The position numbers and the translations under genes are program-made. Positions 34,048 through 47,609 of a DNA stretch of 64,000 nt are shown piece after piece; position 1 is the stretch's first letter; every line of letters starts with the position of its first letter. Source of the DNA: Streptacidiphilus jeojiense (GTDB lineage: Bacteria > Actinomycetota > Actinomycetes > Streptomycetales > Streptomycetaceae); the NCBI RefSeq assembly GCF_000719095.1, contig NZ_JOEH01000033.1, forward strand, positions 1 through 64,000, given 5' to 3'. The notes under the pieces were generated by a model. That model worked only from the letters and a program-made list of their open reading frames with translations, ran no database searches and was not told the DNA's origin.

Positions 34048-35460
34048 TCAGTAGGCCCGGGCCACGATGGCGACGTTGCCCGGCTGGTCGTCGGCGTCCG
34101 GCACCGAGCCGTCCTCGGCGACGATGCAGCGCACCGACACGCCCTGCTCGGCCAGCTTGCGCTCGCCCTCGGGGCCGAGCTCGGCCCAGGAGATCCGGCC
34201 CCAGCCGGTGGCGGCCGCCTCGGCCGCCTCCTCGATGTTCTTCACCTCGACGGTGCGGGACTCGCGGCGCTCGCGGGACTGGCGCAGCAGCAGCGCCTGG
34301 TCCTCCTCCAGGATGCCGGGGACCAGCGCCGCCAGGGCGTCCACCGAGACCGGCTCCTTGCCGCCGGGGATGCGCCGGGCCAGCATCGCCGTCCCGCTCT
34401 CCAGGTCGCGCGGGCCGACCTCGATGCGGACCGGGACGCCCTTGAGCTCCCAGTCCACCGCGCGGCGGCCGAACGGGGTATCGGTGCGGTCGTCCACGAC
34501 CACGCGGACCCCGGCGGCCTCCAGGGCCGCTCCGATCTCGCGGACCTTGGCGATGACCGCGTCGTCGCCCTTGATCGCCAGCACGACCACCTGGGTGGCC
34601 GCCAGCCGCGGCGGGACCCGCAGGCCGTTGTCGTCGCCGTGGGACATGATCAGGCCGCCGACCATCCGGGTCGAGGTGCCCCAGGAGGTCTGCCAGACGT
34701 ACTCCCGCTCGGAGCCGTTGGACAGGTACTGGGTGTTGAACGCCTTGGCGAAGTTCTGGCCCAGCTCGTGGCTGGTGCCCATCTGCAGCGCCTTGCCGTC
34801 GCCCATCATCGACTCGAGGGTCAGCGTGTTGATCGCGCCGGCGAAGCGCTCCTTGGCGGTCTTGCGGCCCAGCACCACGTCGATGCCGAGGACGTTGGTC
34901 ATGAAGTCGCCGTAGACCTCGGTGTGGATGTGCGAGGCGTACGCGCGGGCGTCCTCGTAGGTGGCGTGGGCGGTGTGGCCCTCCTGCCAGAGGAACTCGG
35001 TGGTGCGCAGGAAGACCCGGGGCCGCAGCTCCCAGCGGACCACGTTGGCCCACTGGTTGATCAGCAGCGGGAGGTCGCGGTGGCTCTGCACCCACTTCGA
35101 GAAGTACTCGTTGATGATCGTCTCGGAGGTGGGCCGGACCACGACCGGTTCGTCGAGCTCCTTGCCGCCGCCGTGGGTGACCACGGCGAGCTCGGGCGCG
35201 AAGCCCTCGACGTGCTCGGCCTCGCGGGTGAGGTAGGACTGCGGGATGAACATCGGGAAGTAGGCGTTCTGCGCGCCCGCCTTCTTGATGCGCGCGTCCA
35301 TCTCCTGCTGCATCCGCTCCCACAGCGCGTAGCCGTACGGTCGGATGACCATGGTGCCGCGCACCGGACCGTTGTCGGCCAGCTCGGCCTTGTTGATCAG
35401 ATCCTGGTACCAGCGGGGAAAATCGTCCGCCTGGGGTGTGAGAACGGGAGCCTTTGCCAT
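34048..35460 (-). CDS. proS: Prolyl-tRNA synthetase, short archaeal/eukaryal-type
   Basis: Charges tRNA-Pro. At 470 residues it lacks the ~180-residue editing insertion of bacterial-type ProRS. Its C-terminal domain ends in VAIVARAY with a terminal Tyr, typical of the archaeal/eukaryal-type enzyme. Class II motifs are visible: VIRPYGYALWE, RVFLRTTEFLWQEGHTAH (motif 2) and GLIMSHGDDNGLRVPP (motif 3). ATG at 35460 (MAKAPVLTPQADDFP). Streptomyces also have, as I recall, a longer bacterial-type proS elsewhere, so this may be a second ProRS; drug-tolerant spare synthetases are known in actinomycetes. The window cannot show whether it is the only copy. Confidence 0.93.
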   Translation of the reverse strand: MAKAPVLTPQADDFPRWYQDLINKAELADNGPVRGTMVIRPYGYALWERMQQEMDARIKKAGAQNAYFPMFIPQSYLTREAEHVEGFAPELAVVTHGGGKELDEPVVVRPTSETIINEYFSKWVQSHRDLPLLINQWANVVRWELRPRVFLRTTEFLWQEGHTAHATYEDARAYASHIHTEVYGDFMTNVLGIDVVLGRKTAKERFAGAINTLTLESMMGDGKALQMGTSHELGQNFAKAFNTQYLSNGSEREYVWQTSWGTSTRMVGGLIMSHGDDNGLRVPPRLAATQVVVLAIKGDDAVIAKVREIGAALEAAGVRVVVDDRTDTPFGRRAVDWELKGVPVRIEVGPRDLESGTAMLARRIPGGKEPVSVDALAALVPGILEEDQALLLRQSRERRESRTVEVKNIEEAAEAAATGWGRISWAELGPEGERKLAEQGVSVRCIVAEDGSVPDADDQPGNVAIVARAY

Positions 35461-35696
35461 GGGCGAATCGTACGGGTCGCACGGGCTTGACCCGTAATCC
35501 CGAGGGCGCCCGGAGGTAAGTGAGGGAATCTCGGAGTCAATACCCGCGCGCTCTGGACTCCGGGGCCTCGGCGGAGTTGGCTGTAGTCAGCCGGAGACTG
35601 TGAGTGATCATCATCGCCTGATCGCCCAGGCTCCCGGCGCGACCAAGCGCGGGGCGACCCTCACGCCCCGCGACAGGCCCGATCGAAGGAGCCTGG

Positions 35697-36530
35697 ATGA
35701 TGGCTTCCGTATCAGTGGCGAGTGGCGTGGCGAACGGCCCGGTGCCGGAGCGCACCCGGGCACGGCAGCGGGCACGGGACTGGGCGGAGATCCAGGAACG
35801 CATGCTCGTGCCGCTGTACGAGGCGGTGTACGAGCGGCTGGAAGTGGGGCCCGCGACCAGTGTGCTCGGCCTCGGCTGCCGCTCGGGGCTGGCACTGCTG
35901 CTGGCCGCCGGACGGGGAGCCGAGGTGGTCGGCCTGGAACCCGAGGCCGAGTTGCGCTCGCTGGCCCAGGACCGCTCGCTGCGGGTGATGAGCGACGTCT
36001 ACCGGGACCTCGCCCCGGAGGGGCAGGCCGGGACGCAGCCGTCGGCGCACTCCCTGGTGACGGCCTTCGAGCACCTCTCCTGCACGGCCGATCCGCTGGC
36101 GCTGGTCCGCGACGCGGCCCGGCTCACCCTGCCCGGGGGGCATGTGGCGCTGGCCACCTGGGGCCCGCCGGAGCGGTGCGAGAGCGCGGGAGTCCTGCGG
36201 GTGGCACGGCGGTTGGCCGATCCGCTGCGGCGGGCGCCGTACGCGCCGTTCGCGCTGAGCGAGCCGGGCGCGGTAGAGCGGATGGTGGCACGGGCCGGGC
36301 TTCGCCTGGGCGGCGGCGGGCGGGTGCTGTGCCCGTTCGCCTATCCGGACCTGGAGAGTGCGGTGCGGGGGCTGCTGTCGATGGGCGTCTTCGATGCGGC
36401 GGCGGACTACTCCGGGCTGCGGCAGGTGGAGAAGGAGGTCGTGGAGGCGTTGCACCCGTACCGGCGGGGGGACGGGTCGGTGCGGATGCTGAATGTGTTC
36501 CGGTACACGGTGGCGGAGCGGGTTCGGTAG
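35697..36530 (+). CDS. Class I SAM-dependent methyltransferase
   Basis: A 277-residue Rossmann-fold methyltransferase. Motif I is VLGLGCRSGLALLLAAG with the acidic motif-II residue in VVGLEPEAE; VTAFEHLSC and LPGGHVALATWG are later motifs of the UbiE/Methyltransf_11 type. AAGGAG lies 6 bases before the ATG at 35697 (a second ATG follows at 35700). The N-terminal arginine-rich helix (RTRARQRARDWAEIQERM) is typical of small-molecule methyltransferases. The substrate is unknown. It ends before a repeat region and is convergent with ftsH. Confidence 0.85.
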   Translation: MMASVSVASGVANGPVPERTRARQRARDWAEIQERMLVPLYEAVYERLEVGPATSVLGLGCRSGLALLLAAGRGAEVVGLEPEAELRSLAQDRSLRVMSDVYRDLAPEGQAGTQPSAHSLVTAFEHLSCTADPLALVRDAARLTLPGGHVALATWGPPERCESAGVLRVARRLADPLRRAPYAPFALSEPGAVERMVARAGLRLGGGGRVLCPFAYPDLESAVRGLLSMGVFDAAADYSGLRQVEKEVVEALHPYRRGDGSVRMLNVFRYTVAERVR

Positions 36531-36585
36531 GGGCTCGGGGAGCGGTGCGTCGGGGCGTGCGGTCGGTGCGTCGGAGCGTGCGGGT

Positions 36586-36696
36586 GGTGCGTGGTTGGTC
36601 GCGCAGTTCCTCGCGCCCCTGGGGTGCCTGCACGGTGGCTGTCCGCGTCAGGTGCACCTGGGTGCGTGGTTGGTCGCGCAGTTCCTCGCGCCCCTG
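36586..36696. repeat. Two 36-base direct repeats of the palindromic-repeat arm (copy B)
   Basis: An identical 36-base unit occurs at 36586-36621 and 36661-36696, 75 bases apart and in the same direction. Each contains the core GCGCAGTTCCTCGCGCCCCT, the same element as the arms at 13331 and 63044 but with one C-to-T change in both copies. No opposite arm is present, so it cannot form the long hairpin. It also lies between convergent genes (ends 36530 and 36713). Confidence 0.9.
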
Positions 36697-36712
36697 AGGT
36701 TCTGCCGGGTGA

Positions 36713-38620
<1,908 letters not shown>

Positions 38621-38680
38621 ATTTTGGATGTTATGGACATATCGGGCCGGTCACCACCGCAGCTGAGCGTTGATCCCCCG

Positions 38681-39199
38681 TTAGATACCGGGCCACTCCT
38701 CGGCCGTCATCGCGAAGCGCTCGTGGTCGCGCCAGGCGTCCTGGAGGAAGAGCATCCGCGGGGTGTAGCCCTCGTGGCGGAAGCCGAGCCGCTTGGCCAT
38801 CCGGATCGACGGCTCGTTCTCGGGCTGGACGTTGATCTCCAGCCGGTGCAGCCCCAGGCCGCCCGCGCTCTCCGGCGCGAAGCAGCGGTCCACCACCAGC
38901 CGCATCCCCTCGGTGGTACGGCCGCTGCCGTTGTAGGGGAGGTAGGCGTTGTAGCCGAGGCTCGCGTTGCAGAAGCGGCCCTTGACGATGTTGGCGACAT
39001 TGCAGCTGCCGGCCAGCCCGCCGTCCTCGGTGTCGAAGAAGAGGAAGGTGCGCAGCCCCTCCCCCTGACGCCGCACCAGGTCGACCAGGCCGTCCGGCTC
39101 GACCGGGTTCCAGCGGCCGACGTGCTCGGCGGAGCGGCGGACGGCCGCGGCGTAGACGGCCGCGTCGGACAGTCGGGGGGCTCGGATCTCCACTCGCAT
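38681..39199 (-). CDS. GNAT N-acetyltransferase (RimJ/RimL type)
   Basis: A 172-residue acetyltransferase. It has the AcCoA-binding segment GSGRTTEGMRLVVDRCF and the motif-B region LEINVQPENEPSIRMAKRLGFRHEG of ribosomal-protein-type N-acetyltransferases. The ATG at 39199 (MRVEIRAPRLSD) begins the homology, but no ribosome site is evident. It lies 76 bases downstream of ffh on the same strand. The acceptor is unknown. Confidence 0.85.
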   Translation of the reverse strand: MRVEIRAPRLSDAAVYAAAVRRSAEHVGRWNPVEPDGLVDLVRRQGEGLRTFLFFDTEDGGLAGSCNVANIVKGRFCNASLGYNAYLPYNGSGRTTEGMRLVVDRCFAPESAGGLGLHRLEINVQPENEPSIRMAKRLGFRHEGYTPRMLFLQDAWRDHERFAMTAEEWPGI

Positions 39200-39275
39200 G
39201 CACAACATCATCGCGCATCCGGGCGGGGCCCCGAGCCCGTTCCCCACAGAGAGTCCGTACAGGGAGCAGAGCCGA

Positions 39276-40826
<1,551 letters not shown>

Positions 40827-41079
40827 GTCGGTCGCGGGTCCTCGTGGCTCGGGAACGGATGGAGTCGTCGCCCCCCAGGGTATCCGCCCGCGCGCACTCC
40901 TCGGCCTCGGCCGACGGGAACCGGTTCGCGACGGCCGGCGACCCCGGGTTTCGTGGGGGTACGGGGGTGGTCGCTCCCCGGGAGACCGGAGCGGGTTCAC
41001 CCCTGTCCAGGATCATCCGATGGACTGACGGCGGCGCGTCCGGCCCCCGCCGTCGGCCCGCAGTGCGCAGCATGGATCC

Positions 41080-41613
41080 ATGTCGCTCGTCGCATCGCTG
41101 ATCCAGCGCCGCCGCCACCCGCTGCTGCGCCGCGCCGTCCAGGAAGTCCTGGCCCTGTACGGGGTGGAGGTGCCCGCCGCCGCCGAGATCGGCCCCGGGC
41201 TGATCGTCTTCCACCGCGGCTTCGGCACGGTGCTGCACCCCTTCACCACCCTCGGCGCCGGGGTGACCCTCTACAACGGGGTCACCATCGGCCGCGCCGA
41301 CCCCTGGGTCCCGCAGGAGCAGAGCCTGATGGAGCGGGTGGTGGTCGAGGACGGCGCGGTGCTCTGCTCCGGCGCCAAGGTGCTCTGCAAGAAGGGCGTG
41401 CTCACCGTCGGCCGCGGCACCGTGGTCGGCGCCAACGCGGTGCTGACCACGTCCACCGGCTCCTACGAGATCTGGGCGGGCGCGCCCGCGCGCCGGATCG
41501 GCACGCGGGCGCAGCTGCCGGGGCCGAGTCAGGAGAGCGCGCGCTCCACCGAGCGGGCCACCTCCACGGCCCGGGAGGGCGGCAGCGGCAGGTCGTCGGG
41601 CCCGGTGACGTAG
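41080..41613 (+). CDS. Left-handed beta-helix (hexapeptide) acetyltransferase, CysE-like
   Basis: A 177-residue protein with hexapeptide repeats (IGPGLIVFHRGFGTVLHP, LGAGVTLYNGVTIG, VGRGTVVGANAVLT) like serine O-acetyltransferases and sugar or antibiotic acetyltransferases. It lacks the N-terminal helical domain of true CysE, so serine acetylation is not established. ATG at 41080. The last ~30 residues lie antisense to the 3' end of glnD (85-base overlap) and look like run-off, so the functional end may be near residue 148. Confidence 0.75.
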   Translation: MSLVASLIQRRRHPLLRRAVQEVLALYGVEVPAAAEIGPGLIVFHRGFGTVLHPFTTLGAGVTLYNGVTIGRADPWVPQEQSLMERVVVEDGAVLCSGAKVLCKKGVLTVGRGTVVGANAVLTTSTGSYEIWAGAPARRIGTRAQLPGPSQESARSTERATSTAREGGSGRSSGPVT

Positions 41614-44012
41614 AAGGCGTCGACCGCGTCGGCGCCCAGCGTGGAGATCCGCGCGGTACGGACCCGTACGCCGGTGTCCTCCAGGGCGCGGCCGATCCGG
41701 TGCAGCAGGCCCGGGGCGTCATGGGCGCGGACCTCCAGGACCGTGGCGCTGGCCGAGCCGCCCTTGGCGACGGTCACCCGGGGCGGCGGGGCCGCGATGC
41801 CGCGGCGGCGCGGGGCGGCCGCGTCGCGTTCCGCCAGCCGGCGGGTGACGTCCATGCCGCCGTCCAGGGCCCGGCGGATGTCGGCGCGCAGCCTGGCCGC
41901 CTCCGGGACCTCCCCGTACTCCGCGGCCACCTGCCAGGTCAGCGCCAGCACGGCGCCAGCCCCTATCGGGTCCAGCTCGCGGATGGCGGCCGAACGGACC
42001 GTCAGCCGGTGCAGCGCCAGTACCCCGGCCACCGTCGGCAGCACGCCGGGACGGTCGTGCAGGGCCAGGGTCAGGGTGACCCCCATCGGCTCGGCCCCGG
42101 GGTCGGACGGGTGCTCGGCCTCGGCGTGGACGGAGAGCACCGGGCCGTTGGTCCGGGCCGCCTCCACCGCCAGCCGCTCCTCCTCGGCGGACGGCTCGGG
42201 CGCCGCGGTGTCCTGGTGGCCGCCGTCGCCGACCAGGGCGGCCGCGGCCCGGTCGGCCAGATCGGAGACCAGGGTGGCCCGCCAGCTGCTCCAGGCGGCC
42301 GGCCCGGTCGCCAGCGCGTCGGCCTCGGTGAGGGCGTGCAGCAGTTCCAACACGCCGGTGCTGCCGACCACCGCGGTGATCGCGGCGACGGTGGCCGGAT
42401 CGTCAAGGTCGCGCCGGGTCGCGGTCTCCACCAGCAGCAGATGGTGACGGACCAGCAGCGCCAGCGTCTCCACGTCCTCCTTGGGGAAGCCCAGCCGCAC
42501 CGCGACATCACGGGTGATCACCTCGCCGGCCTCGGAGTGGTCCCCGGGCCAGCCCTTGCCGATGTCGTGCAGCAGCGCGGCGACCAGCAGCAGGTCGGGG
42601 CGGGCCACCCGGCGGGTGAGCGCGGCCGCCCGGACCGCGGTCTCGACCAGGTGCCGGTCCACCGTCCAGCGGTGCACGGCGTTGCGCTGCGGACGGCAGC
42701 GGACCCGGTCCCAGTCCGGCAGCATCCGGGCGATCAGGCCCTCGGCCTCCAGCGCCTCCCAGACCGGGACGGCGCTCTCGCCCGCGCCGAGCAGGGTGAC
42801 CAGCTGGTCCCTGGCCTCGTCCGGCCAGGGCACCGGCAGCGGCCTGGTCTCGGCGGCCAGCCGGCGCACCGTGGACGGCGCCAGCGGCAGACCGGCCTGG
42901 GCGGCCGCGGCGGCGGCGCGCAGCGGCAGCGCCGGATCGGTGGCCGGACGGGCGGCGTGCGCCAGCACCGCCTCGCCGTCCTGCTCCACCACGCCCTCGG
43001 CCAGCGGGCTGCGTTCGGCGGTGCCGCGGGCGACCGGGGTGTTGGAGCCGAAACCGAAGCGGACCGTGCGGCGGATCTTGCTGCCGCTGCGGGAGCGCAG
43101 CACCCGGTCCACCTCGCGCCAGGTCACGTCCGAGGCGTAGGCCACCGTGCGGGCCGCCTCGTAGACCTGGCGCAGCAGGATGTCGGCGTCCAGGACCCCG
43201 AGTTCCAGGGCGACCGCGTCCTGCTCCTGCAGGCTGAGCCGGTCGGTGGCGCGCCCGGTGACCAGGTGCAGGGTGTCGCGGACGTCACGGAGCCTGGCGC
43301 CGGCCTCGGCCAGTCCGGTGCGCGGGGCGTCGGCGATCCAGGAGGCCGCCACCGCGTCCAGCGCGGTCAGATCGCGCAGGCCGCCGCGGGCCTCCTTCAG
43401 GTCGGGCTCCAGCAGGAAGGCCAACTCGCCGTGACGTTCCGCGCGTTCGCGGCACATGGCGTGCAGTTCGGGCAGCCGCTTGGCGGCGTCGGCGCGCCAG
43501 TCGGCGAGGATCGCCGAGCGCAGGGCCGCGGTGAGGCCCGGGTCCCCCGCGATGTGGCGGGCGTCCAGCAGGCCCAACTGCACCTTGAGGTCGTCGGCGG
43601 CGACCTTGCGGGCGGTGGCGAGGTCGCGGACCGAGTGGTCCAGCGCGATGCCGTTGTCCCAGACCGGGTACCAGAGCTGCTCGGCGAGGGCGGCGACACC
43701 GGACTTGGCGCTGCCGTCGTGCAGCAGCACCAGGTCCAGGTCGCTGCGCGGGGACAGCTCGCCCCGGCCGTAGCCGCCGACGGCGACCAGGGCGACACCG
43801 GTCATCGAGTCGGCGGCGGTGGAGAACAGCCCGGCCAGCCAGCGGTCGGTGAGTTCGGCCAGCGCGGAGCGCCGGGCGGCGCCGGTGCGGCCGTCCTCGC
43901 GGAGCAGGTGCAGCCGCTGGGCCGCGTAGCCGCTGGGCTCGGGCTGGGCCGAGGTTCGGGGTGACGGTTCGGTAGGGGTGTGGCCGGGCGTTGCCTGCTG
44001 CCGATCCGTCAA
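41529..44012 (-). CDS. glnD: [Protein-PII] uridylyltransferase/adenylyltransferase
   Basis: Modifies PII (GlnK) at its T-loop in response to glutamine; in Streptomyces the modification is adenylylation. The 827-residue protein has the nucleotidyltransferase site GGYGRGELSPRSDLDLVLLHDG near the N-terminus, an HD hydrolase domain (VAALLHDIGKGWPGDHSEAG) and two C-terminal ACT domains (LALHDRPGVLPTVAG, VRAHDAPGLLHRIGRAL). TTG at 44012 follows GGGAGCACCG. It closes the amtB-glnK-glnD operon, with a 141-base gap after glnK. Confidence 0.95.
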   Translation of the reverse strand: MTDRQQATPGHTPTEPSPRTSAQPEPSGYAAQRLHLLREDGRTGAARRSALAELTDRWLAGLFSTAADSMTGVALVAVGGYGRGELSPRSDLDLVLLHDGSAKSGVAALAEQLWYPVWDNGIALDHSVRDLATARKVAADDLKVQLGLLDARHIAGDPGLTAALRSAILADWRADAAKRLPELHAMCRERAERHGELAFLLEPDLKEARGGLRDLTALDAVAASWIADAPRTGLAEAGARLRDVRDTLHLVTGRATDRLSLQEQDAVALELGVLDADILLRQVYEAARTVAYASDVTWREVDRVLRSRSGSKIRRTVRFGFGSNTPVARGTAERSPLAEGVVEQDGEAVLAHAARPATDPALPLRAAAAAAQAGLPLAPSTVRRLAAETRPLPVPWPDEARDQLVTLLGAGESAVPVWEALEAEGLIARMLPDWDRVRCRPQRNAVHRWTVDRHLVETAVRAAALTRRVARPDLLLVAALLHDIGKGWPGDHSEAGEVITRDVAVRLGFPKEDVETLALLVRHHLLLVETATRRDLDDPATVAAITAVVGSTGVLELLHALTEADALATGPAAWSSWRATLVSDLADRAAAALVGDGGHQDTAAPEPSAEEERLAVEAARTNGPVLSVHAEAEHPSDPGAEPMGVTLTLALHDRPGVLPTVAGVLALHRLTVRSAAIRELDPIGAGAVLALTWQVAAEYGEVPEAARLRADIRRALDGGMDVTRRLAERDAAAPRRRGIAAPPPRVTVAKGGSASATVLEVRAHDAPGLLHRIGRALEDTGVRVRTARISTLGADAVDAFYVTGPDDLPLPPSRAVEVARSVERALS

Positions 44013-44153
44013 CGGTGCTCCCTGATACGAAGATGAACGCCGGAAGGGGAAGCCGGGCCAGAGCCCGACTCCCCCGCCCCTTGCGAGTTGTCTCGTTGTC
44101 GTTGCGCCTTGCTTGTCCGTCGTGCTGCTGGATCCGCCGCGCTGCAGGTCGCC

Positions 44154-45826
<1,673 letters not shown>

Positions 45827-45922
45827 CGGCGTCTCCTCGGTTGTTGTGCCGCTCCGTCCCCCGGGTATCCGTCCCGTGCCCCCGGAGGCGTCGGCTGTTG
45901 TTGAGGAGATTGACGGAGACCG

Positions 45923-45960
45923 GTTTCGGCCGATGCGTGAGCATGTTTCGCGGGGGTGAC
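45923..45960 (-). promoter_or_regulatory. GlnR box upstream of amtB
   Basis: Read on the minus strand: GTCAC-6-GAAAC-6-ACGCA-6-GAAAC. Both GAAAC half-sites and the first GTNAC half-site are exact, all with 6-base spacing, which matches the known GlnR consensus gTnAC-n6-GaAAC-n6-GtnAC-n6-GAAAc except for the third half. It lies 97-134 bases upstream of the amtB start codon, as expected for activation under nitrogen limitation. Confidence 0.85.
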
Positions 45961-46042
45961 GAACCTCACGAGCGTGTTACACCCCGGTGAACGCCCGAAC
46001 CAGGACGCACACGTATGGCTACGCTGGCGCCCCACACCAGCA

Positions 46043-46108
46043 CCGACCGCGGAAACCCCGTGCAGATCTGGCGTGGGGGAGCCGAGTGCGGGGGGTTTCC
46101 GCGGTCGG
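46043..46108. terminator. Terminator after nsdA
   Basis: A perfect 17-bp inverted repeat (46043-46059 and 46092-46108) has a 32-base loop. It lies 41 bases past the nsdA stop and would insulate amtB from nsdA read-through. Confidence 0.75.
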
Positions 46109-46148
46109 AGTCACTGCCGCCGAGCGGCGGATGGCCGGAAACCGTCGG

Positions 46149-47609
46149 TCAGACGGCCTGCGGGCGGGTGAATTCGGGAAGCTCGGTGTCGATGCGGTCC
46201 CGCAGCCGGACCACGTCGCCGACGTCGCGGAACTCGCCGAGGGCGGCCTCCGCGGTCTTGCGGATCCGGGTGTTGACCCGCTCGGAGCGGATCCGGGTCG
46301 CGATGTCCACGGCCTGCTGCGCCGAGGAGGCGGCGGCCTCCGGCTCCTTCTGCAGCAGATGGACACTGGCCATACCGATCAGGTTCAGCGCGTAGGAGCG
46401 CTGGTGCTTCTCGTCGTGCGAGAAGAGTTCGACGGCGCGCTCCATCACCGGTTGTGCCTGCAGCGCGTACACCTCGCTGCGGCCGGCGTGGTAGCTGAGG
46501 TCGCGGTAGGAGTGCGCGTTCTCGGCGTTGAGCTCGGCCTCGGAGAAGAAGCCGAGCCAGTCGGGCTCCTCGGCCGAGGTGGTGGCGATGTCGCCGAAGG
46601 AGTCCTCGGCCAGCCGGGCCGCGCGGTAGCACTTGTTGACCTCGCCCAGGTTGGCGTAGGCGCGGGCCTCCATGGCGTGCAGCAGGGCCTGCTGCCGTGG
46701 TCCCGCGGACTCGCGGCTGCCGTACTGGGCGAGGTGGATCAGCTCCAGCGCGTCGCTGCTGCGGTTGAGGTGGATCATCTGCCGGCACATGTCGGAGAGG
46801 ATCAGCGCGCCGAAGGGCCGGTCGCCGGCCTCCTTGGCGGCGTGCAGCGCCAGTACGTAGTACTTCTGCGCGCTGGGGTGCATGCCGATGTCGTAGGACA
46901 TCCAGCCGGCCAGGTGGGCCAGTTGCGAGGTGGTCTGGAAGAGCCGGCGGGTGGTGTCCGCGGGGTAGGTCTCCTGCAGCAGGTCGCAGACCTCGTGCAG
47001 CTGCCCGACCACGGCCTTGCGGCGCAGCCCGCCGCCGTTCTGGGCGTCCCACTCGCGGAACATCCGCACGGTGGACTCCAGCAGGGCGAGTTCGGGGCCG
47101 GAGATCCTGCCGGTGGGCGCGCGGCCCTCGCGGGCGGCGGTGAGGGCGGTGGTGGGCATGGAACTGGGGGTGGGGGCGAGCCACCGCTGCATGGGCTCGA
47201 TCAGGGCGGACCCAGCGGTGAGTGCGAGCGAGGTGCCGAGGAAGCCCCGGCGGTTGAGCATCAGGTCGCTGCGGGAGTAGTCGGAGATCAGCTGGACGGT
47301 CTGGCTGCCGTTCCAGGGGAGGTCCACCCCGGAGCCGGGGGCGAGGTTGGGCACCGCCTTCAGGCCCAGGTCCTCGATGGCGACCAAGGAGCCGAAGCGC
47401 TCGGAGAAGAGGTCGGAGAGGATCTTCGGGATGGGTTCGCGCGGACTCTCGCCGTCCAGCCAGCGCCGCACCCGCGAGGTGTCGGTGCTGATGTGGCTGG
47501 CGCCGATCTGCCGGGCCCGCCGGTTGACCTGCCGGGCGAGTTCGCCCTTGGACCAACCGCTTCTCACGAACCACGTCGTCAACTGCTCGTTGGGTTGCTT
47601 CTCGCCCAC
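46149..47609 (-). CDS. nsdA: NsdA, negative regulator of Streptomyces differentiation
   Basis: A 486-residue protein. The N-terminal helix-turn-helix-like domain (about 10-75, KGELARQVNRRARQIG) is followed by TPR-type helical repeats to the end (KYYVLALHAAKEAGDRP, EARAYANLGEVNKC, YALNLIGMASVHLLQKEPEAA). NsdA represses antibiotic production and sporulation in S. coelicolor. It is next to amtB there too, as I recall. An internal twin-arginine-like stretch, LNRRGFLGTSLALTAGSALI (residues 118-138), is unusual for a cytoplasmic regulator. GTG at 47609 after a GGGG site. Confidence 0.88.
   Translation of the reverse strand: MGEKQPNEQLTTWFVRSGWSKGELARQVNRRARQIGASHISTDTSRVRRWLDGESPREPIPKILSDLFSERFGSLVAIEDLGLKAVPNLAPGSGVDLPWNGSQTVQLISDYSRSDLMLNRRGFLGTSLALTAGSALIEPMQRWLAPTPSSMPTTALTAAREGRAPTGRISGPELALLESTVRMFREWDAQNGGGLRRKAVVGQLHEVCDLLQETYPADTTRRLFQTTSQLAHLAGWMSYDIGMHPSAQKYYVLALHAAKEAGDRPFGALILSDMCRQMIHLNRSSDALELIHLAQYGSRESAGPRQQALLHAMEARAYANLGEVNKCYRAARLAEDSFGDIATTSAEEPDWLGFFSEAELNAENAHSYRDLSYHAGRSEVYALQAQPVMERAVELFSHDEKHQRSYALNLIGMASVHLLQKEPEAAASSAQQAVDIATRIRSERVNTRIRKTAEAALGEFRDVGDVVRLRDRIDTELPEFTRPQAV

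Larger units (their letters stand above)
45827..46148. other. amtB upstream / nsdA downstream region (322 bases)
   Basis: No gene is seen. It contains the GlnR box (45923-45960) and the nsdA terminator (46043-46108); the rest is the amtB leader. Confidence 0.6.

Noticed and set aside
35537..35803. A small minus-strand open frame between proS and the methyltransferase
   Set aside because: No ribosome site or recognisable domain; it overlaps the real methyltransferase start and has atypical composition.
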